Below, in pieces: positions 18,414 through 27,208 of a stretch of 64,000 nt of DNA (the first letter of the stretch is position 1; each line of letters begins with the position of its first letter). The stretch is from Paenibacillus sp. FSL R7-0273. GTDB lineage: Bacteria; Bacillota; Bacilli; Paenibacillales; Paenibacillaceae. The stretch is taken from NCBI RefSeq assembly GCF_000758625.1, contig NZ_CP009283.1, positions 2,057,501 to 2,121,500 of the forward strand, read 5' to 3'. The position numbers were made by a program, and so were the translations under genes. The notes beneath the pieces were generated by a model. It made no database searches, was not told the origin of the DNA, and was given only the letters and a program-made list of their open reading frames with translations.

Positions 18414-20027
18414 CTATTTGGTAGAGCGGTCTGAAAGCTCCTCATCCATCAGCTCATTGTACAGGCTGGCTTTGTTGCCGCCGTGATTCTTGGACCGGTA
18501 CATCGCCAGATCAGCTGCGCGGAGCAGCTCATTGATGCTGTTTCCGTGCTGCGGATACAGGGCTACCCCGATGCTGGCTGAAGTGTGGAAGCTGGACCCG
18601 TTGTTCACGGACCAGGTCTTGTTGAACAATTGCAGCAGCCGCTGGAGTATTTCATCCAGCATTTCGGGATTGGTGAACCGGTGCAGCACGACGGCAAATT
18701 CATCGCCGCCGATACGGAAGGCCTGCCCGGTTCCCTTGACGGTCTGCTGAAGCTCACGGGACAGCAGCTGCAGGAACTCATCACCGGCCAGATGGCCGAG
18801 GGTATCGTTCAGCTGCTTAAACCGGTCGCAGTCAAGCAGCGCCAATGCAATCTCCTGTCTGCGCTCCTCCGGCTGGGTGATCAGATTCTCCATATACATT
18901 TTGAAATGGGCCCGGTTTGGAATTGCAGTCAGATGATCATAGAAGGCCAGCTTGTGCAGCCGCTCCTCATACTGCTTGCGCTGCGTAATTTCCCGGGAGA
19001 CCAGCATGAACTGTACCGGAAGGTCCTGCCTGCTGCTGATTGGTGAGACTTTCGTCTCGAGCCATACCCAGTGTCCTTCCGCAGAGCGCATGCGCAGCTC
19101 GGAGATCCGGGTGGTGCCCTGTACAGCGCTTTTTAGCTTCGCCCAGGATATTTCCGCTTCACGGATATAGTTGGTGAGCGGGGAGCCCTTCTCCGGAACA
19201 TAACCCAGCACGCTGGCGTGTGAGGGAGAGGCATACAGGATCAGGCCGTTCGGATCGGTCAAAATAATGAAGTCCGACATCGTTTCACCAATGAGCTGAT
19301 GCAGCGACTTTTCCTCCATCATCTCATTCTGCAGCGAGATCAGCCTGCGGCAGAGATAGATAATGACCAGAATCAGCAGGAACAGGAACAGGGAGTATAC
19401 ACCAAAGACTGCACTCTTTTTCTCACGGAATTCGAGGGTTATCTGTTTGGCATAATTGTCGATCAGGTTCTCTGCCTCATCCAGGCTGCTGCGCGTCTCC
19501 ATCAGCCGGGTATTAATAAGGGAGGGGGAGTAGCTGCTCTGCTCCCAGCCGCTTTGGACCCTCCGGGAGATCAGCTCGCGTCCCGCTTCCTTCCAGGACT
19601 CGAACGAGCCTTCAAAGGTGGCCAGCTTATTCCTCAGGTCACTCAGCAGCAGTTCACTCTGCTTCATACCGCTGTATGGGTTATCCAGGTTGTTAATATT
19701 ATAGCTGGCCATGGTCAGGCGCTGCTTGATCTGCGAGTTGTTCTCTTCAAAGCTCTGGGCCAAAAGGCCGCGCTGCTCGCCTGAAATGTCTGTGCTCATT
19801 GCTGCATGCAGGGCGACGGCACCCTGGTACAGGTCGCGGTCAGCGTTAAGGATCAGCTCCGAGTTCTGGTACACATCGTTGTACAGGGAGTCTGAAAGCC
19901 TGTTCATAGTAGAATTCAGATACAGCAGGGAAGCGGTGCTGATTACTACCAGAAGCACTGAGATAGCGGCAAATACGATAATCAATCTGCGTGTGTTTTT
20001 AGTTTTGGACAAGCCTGCCACTGTCAT
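18414..20027 (-). CDS. Membrane PAS-GGDEF diguanylate cyclase
   Basis: A 537-residue sensor enzyme. It has one N-terminal membrane helix (about 14-36), an extracytoplasmic all-helical region of about 170 residues with heptad-like spacing, a second membrane helix (about 207-226), a PAS domain (about 240-360) and a GGDEF domain (about 370-525). The active-site motif is intact (RIGGDEF, about residue 440) and the metal/substrate segment LLDCDRFKQLNDTLGH is typical, so c-di-GMP synthesis is expected. The start is either the ATG at 20027 or a GTG two codons on; both are near GGGGAGAGG. Nothing in the sequence identifies the signal. Convergent with pullulanase. Confidence 0.88.
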   Translation of the reverse strand: MTVAGLSKTKNTRRLIIVFAAISVLLVVISTASLLYLNSTMNRLSDSLYNDVYQNSELILNADRDLYQGAVALHAAMSTDISGEQRGLLAQSFEENNSQIKQRLTMASYNINNLDNPYSGMKQSELLLSDLRNKLATFEGSFESWKEAGRELISRRVQSGWEQSSYSPSLINTRLMETRSSLDEAENLIDNYAKQITLEFREKKSAVFGVYSLFLFLLILVIIYLCRRLISLQNEMMEEKSLHQLIGETMSDFIILTDPNGLILYASPSHASVLGYVPEKGSPLTNYIREAEISWAKLKSAVQGTTRISELRMRSAEGHWVWLETKVSPISSRQDLPVQFMLVSREITQRKQYEERLHKLAFYDHLTAIPNRAHFKMYMENLITQPEERRQEIALALLDCDRFKQLNDTLGHLAGDEFLQLLSRELQQTVKGTGQAFRIGGDEFAVVLHRFTNPEMLDEILQRLLQLFNKTWSVNNGSSFHTSASIGVALYPQHGNSINELLRAADLAMYRSKNHGGNKASLYNELMDEELSDRSTK

Positions 20028-20510
20028 CCTCTCCCCGCATCAAACTATAGAAAATTCAATTGCTGTGTGCAGAAACATGCGGTGCTGATCACCTGCGGCG
20101 CTAAGCCTTACAGGGACTGGAGGAGGGGTCAAAAAGTTACAGGGAAGCTCAGCTTCCGTACGATTAACGGTTCTTCTCAGCAGTCAGGGACTTCCCGTTG
20201 GGGCTGCTAAACAGGCGGGACGGCTCACGGCAGCGTATGTATCATGCTAACAGATGCACGGATTCCCGAGGCCCGGAAATCAGTACACCAAAGGTAAAGA
20301 TAAGAGTATAAACAAATTTTACTACAAATTTTAAAATTATGTATTGAACCCTACAGACTATTTCTATTCCAGCCCTTGAATCCTATTACCCAACTTTTAT
20401 GTAAACGATACTCCTGACGGCATATAAAATAAACCCGTAAAGCGGGGCCTTTACAGGGATGCTGGCTCAGGTGATTAACGGGGACCCCGGAAACTTATAA
20501 ATGCCCGGCT
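20028..20510 (-). other. Long gene-free region upstream of the PAS-GGDEF gene
   Basis: About 480 bases with no credible gene. On the minus strand it would be the leader and promoter region of the diguanylate cyclase. It contains several short inverted repeats (GGAAGCT...AGCTTCC near 20150; AGCAG...CTGCT around 20180-20210), then an AT-rich promoter-like part near 20290-20350. I looked for, and did not find, the conserved c-di-GMP riboswitch cores. Confidence 0.4.
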
Positions 20511-20554
20511 CTAAAAAAGACCCGCAAGGCTCCATGCCGGAGCCTTGCGGGTTC
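20511..20554 (-). terminator. Rho-independent terminator of the efflux operon
   Basis: On the minus strand a 15-bp stem (GAACCCGCAAGGCTCC and complement) is followed by six T. Confidence 0.9.
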
Positions 20555-20572
20555 TATTCAGCCTATACGGGG

Positions 20573-21745
20573 CTAGTCGTTGCGCAGCGCATAGATCGGG
20601 CGCATTCTGGCCGCCTTGTTCGCCGGAATCATGCCGAACACGATGCCGATGATCAGGGAGAACGAGAAGGAGATCATGACCATGTTCCAGGAGGTTGCAA
20701 CGTTCATCGAGGTATAATTGCCTACAGCCCAGCTGGCGCCGAGGCCCAGGCCGACCCCGATCAGGCCGCCTAAGCCGCTGAGCACGACAGACTCGATCAT
20801 AAACTGCATCAGAATGTTTATTTTTTTGGCGCCGATGGCTTTGCGGATACCGATTTCCCTGGTCCGTTCATTGACAGAAACAATCATGATGTTCATAATG
20901 CCGATGCCGCCGACAAACAGGGAAATGCCGGCGATTCCGCCCAGGGCAAGCGAAAGAGTGGCGCTTGTCTCATTGACCGTGTCCAGCATTTCCTGGGAAT
21001 CGAAGACGGAGTATGCATTCTCAGCAGCGCTGAACTTGGCATCCAGGGCAGTCTCCAGTCTGGCCTTGACCTCCTCGACATTATCATTTGAGGTCGTAGT
21101 TATCGTAATGGAGCGCACACCCTTGCTCTGCAGGAACCGTTCAGCCGTCGAGATCGGGATCAGGATCTTTTCGTCACTGGAGCCGCCGCTGGTGCTGCCT
21201 TTGCTCTCCAGCAAGCCGACGATCTTGAAGCTGGTCCCATTAAGCTGAACCTTCTCTCCGACGGGACTGTCAGTGCCGAATAGATCCTCGGCAGTGTCCG
21301 AACCGATCAGGGCGACCTTCTGGCGGTACTCTGTGTCAATATTCAGCAGGAAGCGTCCGGACTGCACATGAAAATTCTGAACATCCTCGTAGGCTGGCGT
21401 AATACCTTCTACAGATACCGAAACATTCTCAGTGCTGTGCTTGGCGGTGACATTACCGCTTATGACGGGAGATACATTATCAACCCCTTCAATGTCACCA
21501 AGCGCAAGCGCCTCCTCATAGGTCAGAGAGGTGGTTGCCCCGCGTCCGGTGATATTGACTGTGAGCTGATTCGTTCCCAGTGAGCTTAACGATTCCGTAA
21601 TCTGCGAGGTCGTTCCCTGGCCTACGGAGACAAGCGCAATGACAGACGAAACGCCGATAATAATCCCCAGCATGGTCAGAAAGGCTCTGACTTTGCTGCT
21701 GAGGATGCTCTTCAGGGCCATTTTCATGCTTTGATACAGCATCAT
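20573..21745 (-). CDS. MacB/YknZ-type ABC transporter permease
   Basis: A 390-residue membrane protein with the layout of the MacB family: one N-terminal helix (about 20-42, GIIIGVSSVIALVSVGQG), a large extracytoplasmic domain (about 45-265) and three C-terminal helices (FtsX domain, about 270-385). The conserved segment NERTREIGIRKAIGAKK connects to the ATPase. It overlaps the ATPase stop by four bases (ATGA). These proteins act as mechanotransducers that move hydrophobic or peptide substrates away from the membrane together with an adaptor protein. It is the last gene of the operon, followed by a terminator. Confidence 0.92.
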   Translation of the reverse strand: MMLYQSMKMALKSILSSKVRAFLTMLGIIIGVSSVIALVSVGQGTTSQITESLSSLGTNQLTVNITGRGATTSLTYEEALALGDIEGVDNVSPVISGNVTAKHSTENVSVSVEGITPAYEDVQNFHVQSGRFLLNIDTEYRQKVALIGSDTAEDLFGTDSPVGEKVQLNGTSFKIVGLLESKGSTSGGSSDEKILIPISTAERFLQSKGVRSITITTTSNDNVEEVKARLETALDAKFSAAENAYSVFDSQEMLDTVNETSATLSLALGGIAGISLFVGGIGIMNIMIVSVNERTREIGIRKAIGAKKINILMQFMIESVVLSGLGGLIGVGLGLGASWAVGNYTSMNVATSWNMVMISFSFSLIIGIVFGMIPANKAARMRPIYALRND

Positions 21746-22440
21746 GATCCGGTAAGCCTCCGATCTTCGACGAGATTACCGTCCTGGATGCGGATGATCC
21801 GTTTGGCCTGCTCGGCAATTTCCAGATCATGCGTAATGAGGATAATGGTGTGCCCCTGTTCATTGAGCTCCTTGATCATCTGCAGAACCTCCTTGCCGGT
21901 TCTGGAATCAAGTGCGCCTGTCGGCTCATCGGCCAGCAGGATCGGAGGCGTGCCGGCAAGCGCCCGGGCGATAGCTACGCGCTGCTGCTGACCGCCGGAC
22001 AGCTCTGAGGGCCGGTGGTCAATCCGCTCTTCCAGGCCTACCCGGATGAGGGCATTGCGGGCAACTTCCCTGCGTTCCCGGTGGGAGACCCCACGGTAGA
22101 TCAGGGGGAGCTCCACGTTTTCAACCGCCGACAGCTTGGGCAGCAGATTGAAGTTCTGAAAGATAAAGCCGATTTTTTCATTGCGGATCTGGGCAAGCCT
22201 GTTGTCTGATAATTTGCGGACCTCCTGGCCGTCCAGAAAATAATCTCCTTCATTGGCTACGTCCAGGCAGCCGAGCATGTTCATCAGTGTAGATTTGCCT
22301 GAGCCGGAGGGGCCGATGATGGCAACAAACTCTCCGTGTTCAATTATAAAGCTGAGCCCTTTGAGAATTGTCATGGATTCACCGGCCATCACATACCGGT
22401 GAATCATGTTCTCGACCTTAATCAGCGGCTGCGTGCTCAT
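21742..22440 (-). CDS. MacB/YknY-type ABC transporter ATP-binding protein
   Basis: A 232-residue ATPase. Walker A GPSGSGKST (about 42-50), Q-loop FQNFNLLPKL, signature LSGGQQQRVAIARAL (about 145-159), Walker B ILLADEPTGALDS (about 165-177) and H-loop ITHD are all canonical for the LolD/MacB/YknY group. The start overlaps the adaptor gene by four bases (ATGA) and its stop overlaps the permease start by four bases, so all three are translationally coupled. It energises the permease encoded downstream. Confidence 0.94.
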   Translation of the reverse strand: MSTQPLIKVENMIHRYVMAGESMTILKGLSFIIEHGEFVAIIGPSGSGKSTLMNMLGCLDVANEGDYFLDGQEVRKLSDNRLAQIRNEKIGFIFQNFNLLPKLSAVENVELPLIYRGVSHRERREVARNALIRVGLEERIDHRPSELSGGQQQRVAIARALAGTPPILLADEPTGALDSRTGKEVLQMIKELNEQGHTIILITHDLEIAEQAKRIIRIQDGNLVEDRRLTGS

Positions 22441-23942
22441 TGACGGCCACCACCCATGCCGCCGCCCCCGCCGGAAGGCGGACCGCCCGTACCGCCGCTA
22501 AATCCGCCGCCGCTGCCGCCGAAGCCGCCGGTACTGAAACCGCCCATGCCACCCATACCGCCCATCTGGGTCTGTTCAGTACTGGAGGAGCTGCCTGTGC
22601 TGATAACGGTCGGGATGATGACTTCATCGCCTTCGGACAGTCCGCTGACAATTTCAATATTGCTCTCGTCGTGAATGCCGACGGTGACCTCAACCCGCTT
22701 CTGTCCGGAAGCAGCACTTGAGCTGCCTCTGCCGCCCATCTGGCCGCCGCCCGGGAAGCCGCCGCTTGGAGCACCGCTCGGGAAGGAGCCTCCGCGTCCT
22801 TCCGTGCCGCGCCCCTGCCAGCCGGAGGCATCGCCTGACCGCTCTTGTCCACCCGCTGCATCGCCGGAAGAAGCCTGTCCGCCGGAGGCATCGCCGCCCG
22901 GCTCCTGGCCATCCGCAGCAGCACCGGAAGGAGCCTCGCCAGGCCATTGTCCGCCGGCGGCAGCACCGGCCGTATCGTCGGCAGTATCAGCCGGGGCGCT
23001 GCCTTCCTCTCCCGTTGCCGGAACGTTGACGTAATATTTTCCGTTCACCTCGGATACAGCTTCAATTGGCACAGTTAACACATCGTTTTTCTCTTCAATG
23101 GTAATGGCTACCTCAGCAGACATTCCTACCAGTACACCCTCAGATCCATTCAGGCCTACCGTAACATCAAAGAGGGAGACACCATTGGAGGAGGTGCCCT
23201 CTTTGGCAATCTCAATGACCTTTCCGTCAAATTCCTGATCCTCCAGGGCATCGAGGGTAATGGTTGCCGTCTGGCCCTGCTTAATATTCGGAATGTCCAG
23301 CTCATCCACCTGAACAGTAACGCTCAGATTTTCGTAATCTGTCATCGTGAACAGCTCCGAGCCGTTTTGGGCCTGCTCGCCGTCCGTGATATTGACTGCT
23401 GTAATGGTGCCGTCCATCGGGGCGGTTAACGGATCGGGAGGAAGCATATCCTCCTGGATGTCGGCAATGGATTCCTGCTGCTCGGCAATGTCGCTTTCGG
23501 CCTTCTCGATCGCTTTTTTGGCTGAAGCCAGCTCTTCCTCCGTAGCATTGTTCATCGCCAGCGTCTTGTAATTTTCCTGCTTGTCCGCAAGCTCCGTCTT
23601 CAGGCTGGCCAGAGACTTCTCGGCATCCTTGATTTTGTCGCTCAGGTCGCTGGCTACAAAGGTGATCAGCACATCGCCTTTTTTGACGGCATCACCCTTA
23701 GCCACCATAACCTGATCGACCTCACCGGCCTCTTTGGTCCGGATGCTGTCGGTATTGATCGGCGACACCGAGCCAGAGCCGGACACACCGTTAAGGATGC
23801 TTCCTTTTGCCACAATGGCGGTATTCAGCGGCGCTGCACTGGCCTCCTTGCCGGAATCCGGCCACAGCACATAGGTTAAAATACCTGCGGCAGCCACCAC
23901 TGCGATACTTGAAGTGATAATCACTGTCTTTTTCTTGTTCAT
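22437..23942 (-). CDS. Efflux adaptor protein (YknX/HlyD type) with Gly/Ser/Pro-rich insertion and tail
   Basis: A 501-residue membrane-anchored adaptor. A single N-terminal helix (about 6-26, ending VLWPDSG) is followed by a lipoyl/barrel core (about 40-290) with a coiled-coil hairpin (about 85-145, rich in Lys, Glu and Ala). The core should link to the permease on the outside of the membrane. Two features are unusual: a low-complexity insert (about 315-420) with repeated GGQ, SGDA and GDASG-like steps that splits the last barrel domain, and a C-terminal tail of GGMGGMGG/GGFGGSGGG type. The ATG follows GGAGG with 7 bases spacing. The gene is 53 bases after the secreted-protein gene and overlaps the ATPase gene. 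Confidence 0.88.
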   Translation of the reverse strand: MNKKKTVIITSSIAVVAAAGILTYVLWPDSGKEASAAPLNTAIVAKGSILNGVSGSGSVSPINTDSIRTKEAGEVDQVMVAKGDAVKKGDVLITFVASDLSDKIKDAEKSLASLKTELADKQENYKTLAMNNATEEELASAKKAIEKAESDIAEQQESIADIQEDMLPPDPLTAPMDGTITAVNITDGEQAQNGSELFTMTDYENLSVTVQVDELDIPNIKQGQTATITLDALEDQEFDGKVIEIAKEGTSSNGVSLFDVTVGLNGSEGVLVGMSAEVAITIEEKNDVLTVPIEAVSEVNGKYYVNVPATGEEGSAPADTADDTAGAAAGGQWPGEAPSGAAADGQEPGGDASGGQASSGDAAGGQERSGDASGWQGRGTEGRGGSFPSGAPSGGFPGGGQMGGRGSSSAASGQKRVEVTVGIHDESNIEIVSGLSEGDEVIIPTVISTGSSSSTEQTQMGGMGGMGGFSTGGFGGSGGGFSGGTGGPPSGGGGGMGGGRQ

Positions 23943-23995
23943 CCGAGGTCCTCCATCTTGCTCAATATATAGAAACGGGTATGCCTGGTTAAAAA

Positions 23996-26581
23996 TTATG
24001 AAGTGCTGCCTGTCGAAGCATCGCTGGCTGTTCCGGTATCCTTGTCTTTGTCAGAGTCCTTGTCCGAGTCTGTGGACACTGCAGGCTGAGTGACGGTAAT
24101 ATCGTAGATCTGGCTGCCCAGCTCCATCCGCTGGCCCTGGAACTCATCGTACAGCTTGAGTCTGTAATTTCCGCCGCTCAGGCTCTTGAACAAGGTGCTG
24201 CTGATCGTCGTGGTATACAGGCTGCTGGTGCCGGGGATCAGGTCGGTGCCGAACGTCAGCGTTTTTTCAAAGAGCTGGCCAAAAGGATCAATAAATTGCA
24301 GCACCAGCTTATGGCCGTATGCCCCGGTCTGATAGGTGGAATCCTGAGTCAGGCTGTAGTTAACGGACAGTGTAAGATTCGTGGCGCCGGCTGTCAGGCT
24401 GGCTGAAGAATTGCTGACTGCAAGTGTATAAGGGAACATGGATATGCCGCTGCTCAGATTAGTCTGCGGGGTTATCGTCTTGACATTCAGAGCCAGCGCA
24501 GCTGTATTTACATATCCGGCCGCTTCAGTTCCGGCTGTGGTCAGCTTGCCGCCCGCAACAGCCTGTCCAATGTACAGCTGGAGGGAAGAGGCATCCACTG
24601 CGGACGGAAGATTCGCCGAGAAGGTGACCAGTGTTTTGCCGGCAGCACCGGTCGGAAGCTCGGACTGGTTGACGTCAGCTTCAAAATATTGTCCGTCCGC
24701 GCTGCGGAACGAGGCATACAGCCTGGACAGATTGCTCTGGCGGGATTCCTCGCTGTTCATCTCCACCTCACTGTATACCGTTTTGGAGCTGCTGCCGGTA
24801 TAGACGGTTGTCTGACGCTCCTGAAGAACCGCCTTTTTGCCGGTAGAGGTGATTCGGATTGCCGAGCCTGCTGCGAGCGGGGCAAGGCTTGTTACCGCTC
24901 CGTCGCTCGTGCTGAGAGAGAGGAACTGGCCTGAGGTTTCCTGGAGAATGATTTTGGTCTGGCTGTAATCCAGCGTGTACGGAATATGAGCCAGCACAGT
25001 GACCTGTGCACTTTCACCAGGCGCGAGGATCGACACGTCATTATCGACGACCACCTGCGTTGAGGAGGTCAGATCATTCAGGTCCGCCTTCAATATCCCT
25101 GTAAGCTTCGGCAGCGTAATCGTCTTGGAGCTGCTGTTCCGGATGCTGAGCCTGGCCTGGACCAGATCCTCGTCACCCCACGGCAGACGCTGCAGGGACT
25201 GCAGAGTAACGCCGAACGTGCCGTAATTGTTGGTAACACTGGCCTCTGTGGTGACATGAGTGTTGCTCTCCAGCTTGTACGGAATTTTGAAATAGGCTGC
25301 CGGAAGCACGATTTTGCCTGAATTGTCCGCGGCGGCTGGCGGAATGACCTGAAGCTGGAGGGTATCCTGGGCAAGCTCAAGCGGTATGCTGGCGGTAAGC
25401 TCAATCAGCCTTTCTTCCAGCGGCTTCAGTGTGAGGCTGCTGAAGGCTGTTGTCGTGACAGGGAAGGTGTAGCCTTCGGCTGATTTAACGGAAAGCTCGT
25501 ACGCCGGAAGTGTCACTGCTGTGCTGCCTGTATTTTTAACGCGGAGCTGGTAGGTCCAGATTCCATTCTCATTCTCCGCATAGACGGCGGATGACTTCAG
25601 CTGCATATCGACAACATTATTGTCAATGGATACCTTCTTAATGGCACCGGCAGCGACAGTAAAATCAGCTGTAACCGCAGCAGGTAAAGCATAAGAGGCC
25701 ACCGGCAGATACAGCTTAAGGCCTTCATCCAGCGCGGCAATCTGCAGCTCCATTTTGGAAGTGTTCATATATGCAGGGACTTCGGTCATGAAATACAGCG
25801 TCTTTTTTTGCTGGGGCTGAATCTTGTATTCAGAGCTGCTCTCATCCAGAGCCAGTGTAAATACCGAACCGCCGGAGGACTTCAGATACATGCTGTACCC
25901 GGGATCGCTCAGTACTCTGGTGCCGAGATTCGTGATGCTATAGCCCACTTTTGCATATACCTTGCCGTTATAATGGTAGAGCTGCAGCGAGCTGGCCTGG
26001 GTCGTTACGGGAATGCTGCCCAGCTCCGTCTTTTTACTCTCCCCCTTAAGGGCGGCAAGAGAGTAATTGGAGGGAACGGTGAACGTGCCGATGCGCTGCT
26101 CATAGTTGGCACTGCTGAAATTCCAGCCGAACATATTGATTTTGAGTCCTTTAACGCTGGCAGCTTTACCGATATTGGCGTAGTATGTAATACTCTTTGT
26201 TTCTTTTCCGGCGATTTTTTTGACCGGGCTGTCTGCGGAGACGGCCGTTCCCTTGATCACACTGCCCCCGGCGGTAACCACCTTGGAGAAGTAATTGACC
26301 AGATTGACACTGCTGCTTGAGCTATTGGTGTAAGTAAGGGTATACGTTAAAATATTTCCGCTGTCCTGGGTGAATACGCTGACATCGCTGAGCTTTACAC
26401 TGAAGGAGGCCCCCAGATTCATTGAGCTTAGCTTGGTGAGTTCCGCGGCGGCCGGCGCCGTTGCGGCGGCTGCTGTACCGGCGGAGGCGGCGTATACTGC
26501 AGATCCCGTTAATCCGGGGAGCTGGCTTACGGCAAATGTGCTGAGTAGCAGCAGAACATAAGCCTTACTTCGTTTATGCAT
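23996..26581 (-). CDS. Large secreted protein of tandem beta-sandwich-like repeats, function unknown
   Basis: About 861 residues. The frame is open to 26626, but ATG 26581 is preceded by AGGGAGGG at ideal distance and begins a clear signal peptide (HKRSK, then VLLLLSTFAVS, cleavage probably after VYAA). The mature part appears to be five related segments of about 125-135 residues (roughly 48-172, 173-300, 301-432, 433-567, 568-697). Each holds a YxLxxxN-type strand, a middle SxxG turn, an L-x-P-x-E/K turn before a xxAxIP strand, and an LPxAxYxxP-like end. A sixth beta-rich domain and an Asp/Lys/Ser/Thr-rich tail close the protein. No LPXTG or S-layer motif was seen. I do not recognise the family. 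It is the first gene of the efflux operon, so a role in or as client of that system is possible. Confidence 0.8.
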   Translation of the reverse strand: MHKRSKAYVLLLLSTFAVSQLPGLTGSAVYAASAGTAAAATAPAAAELTKLSSMNLGASFSVKLSDVSVFTQDSGNILTYTLTYTNSSSSSVNLVNYFSKVVTAGGSVIKGTAVSADSPVKKIAGKETKSITYYANIGKAASVKGLKINMFGWNFSSANYEQRIGTFTVPSNYSLAALKGESKKTELGSIPVTTQASSLQLYHYNGKVYAKVGYSITNLGTRVLSDPGYSMYLKSSGGSVFTLALDESSSEYKIQPQQKKTLYFMTEVPAYMNTSKMELQIAALDEGLKLYLPVASYALPAAVTADFTVAAGAIKKVSIDNNVVDMQLKSSAVYAENENGIWTYQLRVKNTGSTAVTLPAYELSVKSAEGYTFPVTTTAFSSLTLKPLEERLIELTASIPLELAQDTLQLQVIPPAAADNSGKIVLPAAYFKIPYKLESNTHVTTEASVTNNYGTFGVTLQSLQRLPWGDEDLVQARLSIRNSSSKTITLPKLTGILKADLNDLTSSTQVVVDNDVSILAPGESAQVTVLAHIPYTLDYSQTKIILQETSGQFLSLSTSDGAVTSLAPLAAGSAIRITSTGKKAVLQERQTTVYTGSSSKTVYSEVEMNSEESRQSNLSRLYASFRSADGQYFEADVNQSELPTGAAGKTLVTFSANLPSAVDASSLQLYIGQAVAGGKLTTAGTEAAGYVNTAALALNVKTITPQTNLSSGISMFPYTLAVSNSSASLTAGATNLTLSVNYSLTQDSTYQTGAYGHKLVLQFIDPFGQLFEKTLTFGTDLIPGTSSLYTTTISSTLFKSLSGGNYRLKLYDEFQGQRMELGSQIYDITVTQPAVSTDSDKDSDKDKDTGTASDASTGSTS

Positions 26582-26764
26582 GAATTTCCCTCCCTGTTTA
26601 AAAACCCGGCTTCCTGTGTATCTCAAAACAAGGGAGCCAGGCCTTACTAATTAGGAAAAATATCAAGATTCGCTGAAGGTTAGCTGAAAAATCCTCCGAA
26701 AAAGCTGTCTGAAACTTAAAGGAAGATTAAAAACAGATAAAATTTAGCCTAAATTTATGTTTGC

Positions 26765-26794
26765 TTGTCAAACGGCTGATTTTTGCTTATAATA
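26765..26794 (+). promoter_or_regulatory. SigA-type promoter for the pheS T-box leader
   Basis: TTGTCA at 26765-26770 and TATAAT at 26789-26794 are separated by 18 bases. Read on the minus strand, the same place offers a TTGACA, so the divergent promoters may overlap. Confidence 0.7.
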
Positions 26795-26839
26795 TTGAGG
26801 CATATCTTTATGAAGATGAATACGTATAATCTGAACAAA

Positions 26840-27124
26840 TGCAGTGATGGAGACAAGTACGCAGTGCCTGGCCAACAGGGAGGAGACGCCATAGATTGAG
26901 AGCGTTTCTGGGAGAGCAGAGCTGCCGAAGTTCACTCCGGAGCAGTTCCCTGAATGTTAAGTAGGGGATACCGGCCGCAGACCGTTATTTCTGTTAAAGT
27001 GAGACAGGTCTTTACCCTGCCGCAGGAGGGAATACCTCTATGTACAGGGAAAAGGTGCAGCTTGTCTAACAAGGGTGGTACCACGGTCTTTTCGTCCCTT
27101 ACCGGGAGAAGAGGCCTTTTTTTG
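26840..27124 (+). promoter_or_regulatory. T-box riboswitch of the pheST operon
   Basis: The T-box core AAGGGTGGTACCACGG lies at 27071-27086. Directly after it, GGTCTTTTCGTCCC pairs with GGGAGAAGAGGCC and is followed by seven T (terminator 27085-27123). The upstream Stem I region (GATGGAGACAAGTAC at about 26847, then GATTGAGAGC) has the usual arrangement. A TTC codon followed by A at 26931-26934, within GAAGTTCACTCC, is the probable specifier and matches phenylalanine. Uncharged tRNA-Phe would stabilise the antiterminator and turn on pheS-pheT. Confidence 0.92.
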
Positions 27125-27208
27125 TTGAATTATAAGGGTTTCCTCCTGTTTAGAACGGAATCCGGTTCAACATGTACAATACGAAGATTAAAGGGGGCAG
27201 TGCATGCC

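Noticed and set aside
20028..20510. c-di-GMP riboswitch before the diguanylate cyclase
   Set aside because: The conserved GEMM core bases could not be found on the minus strand.
22437..23078. Plus-strand open frames opposite the adaptor's Gly/Pro-rich region
   Set aside because: Low-complexity shadow frames of the real minus-strand gene; no ribosome binding sites.
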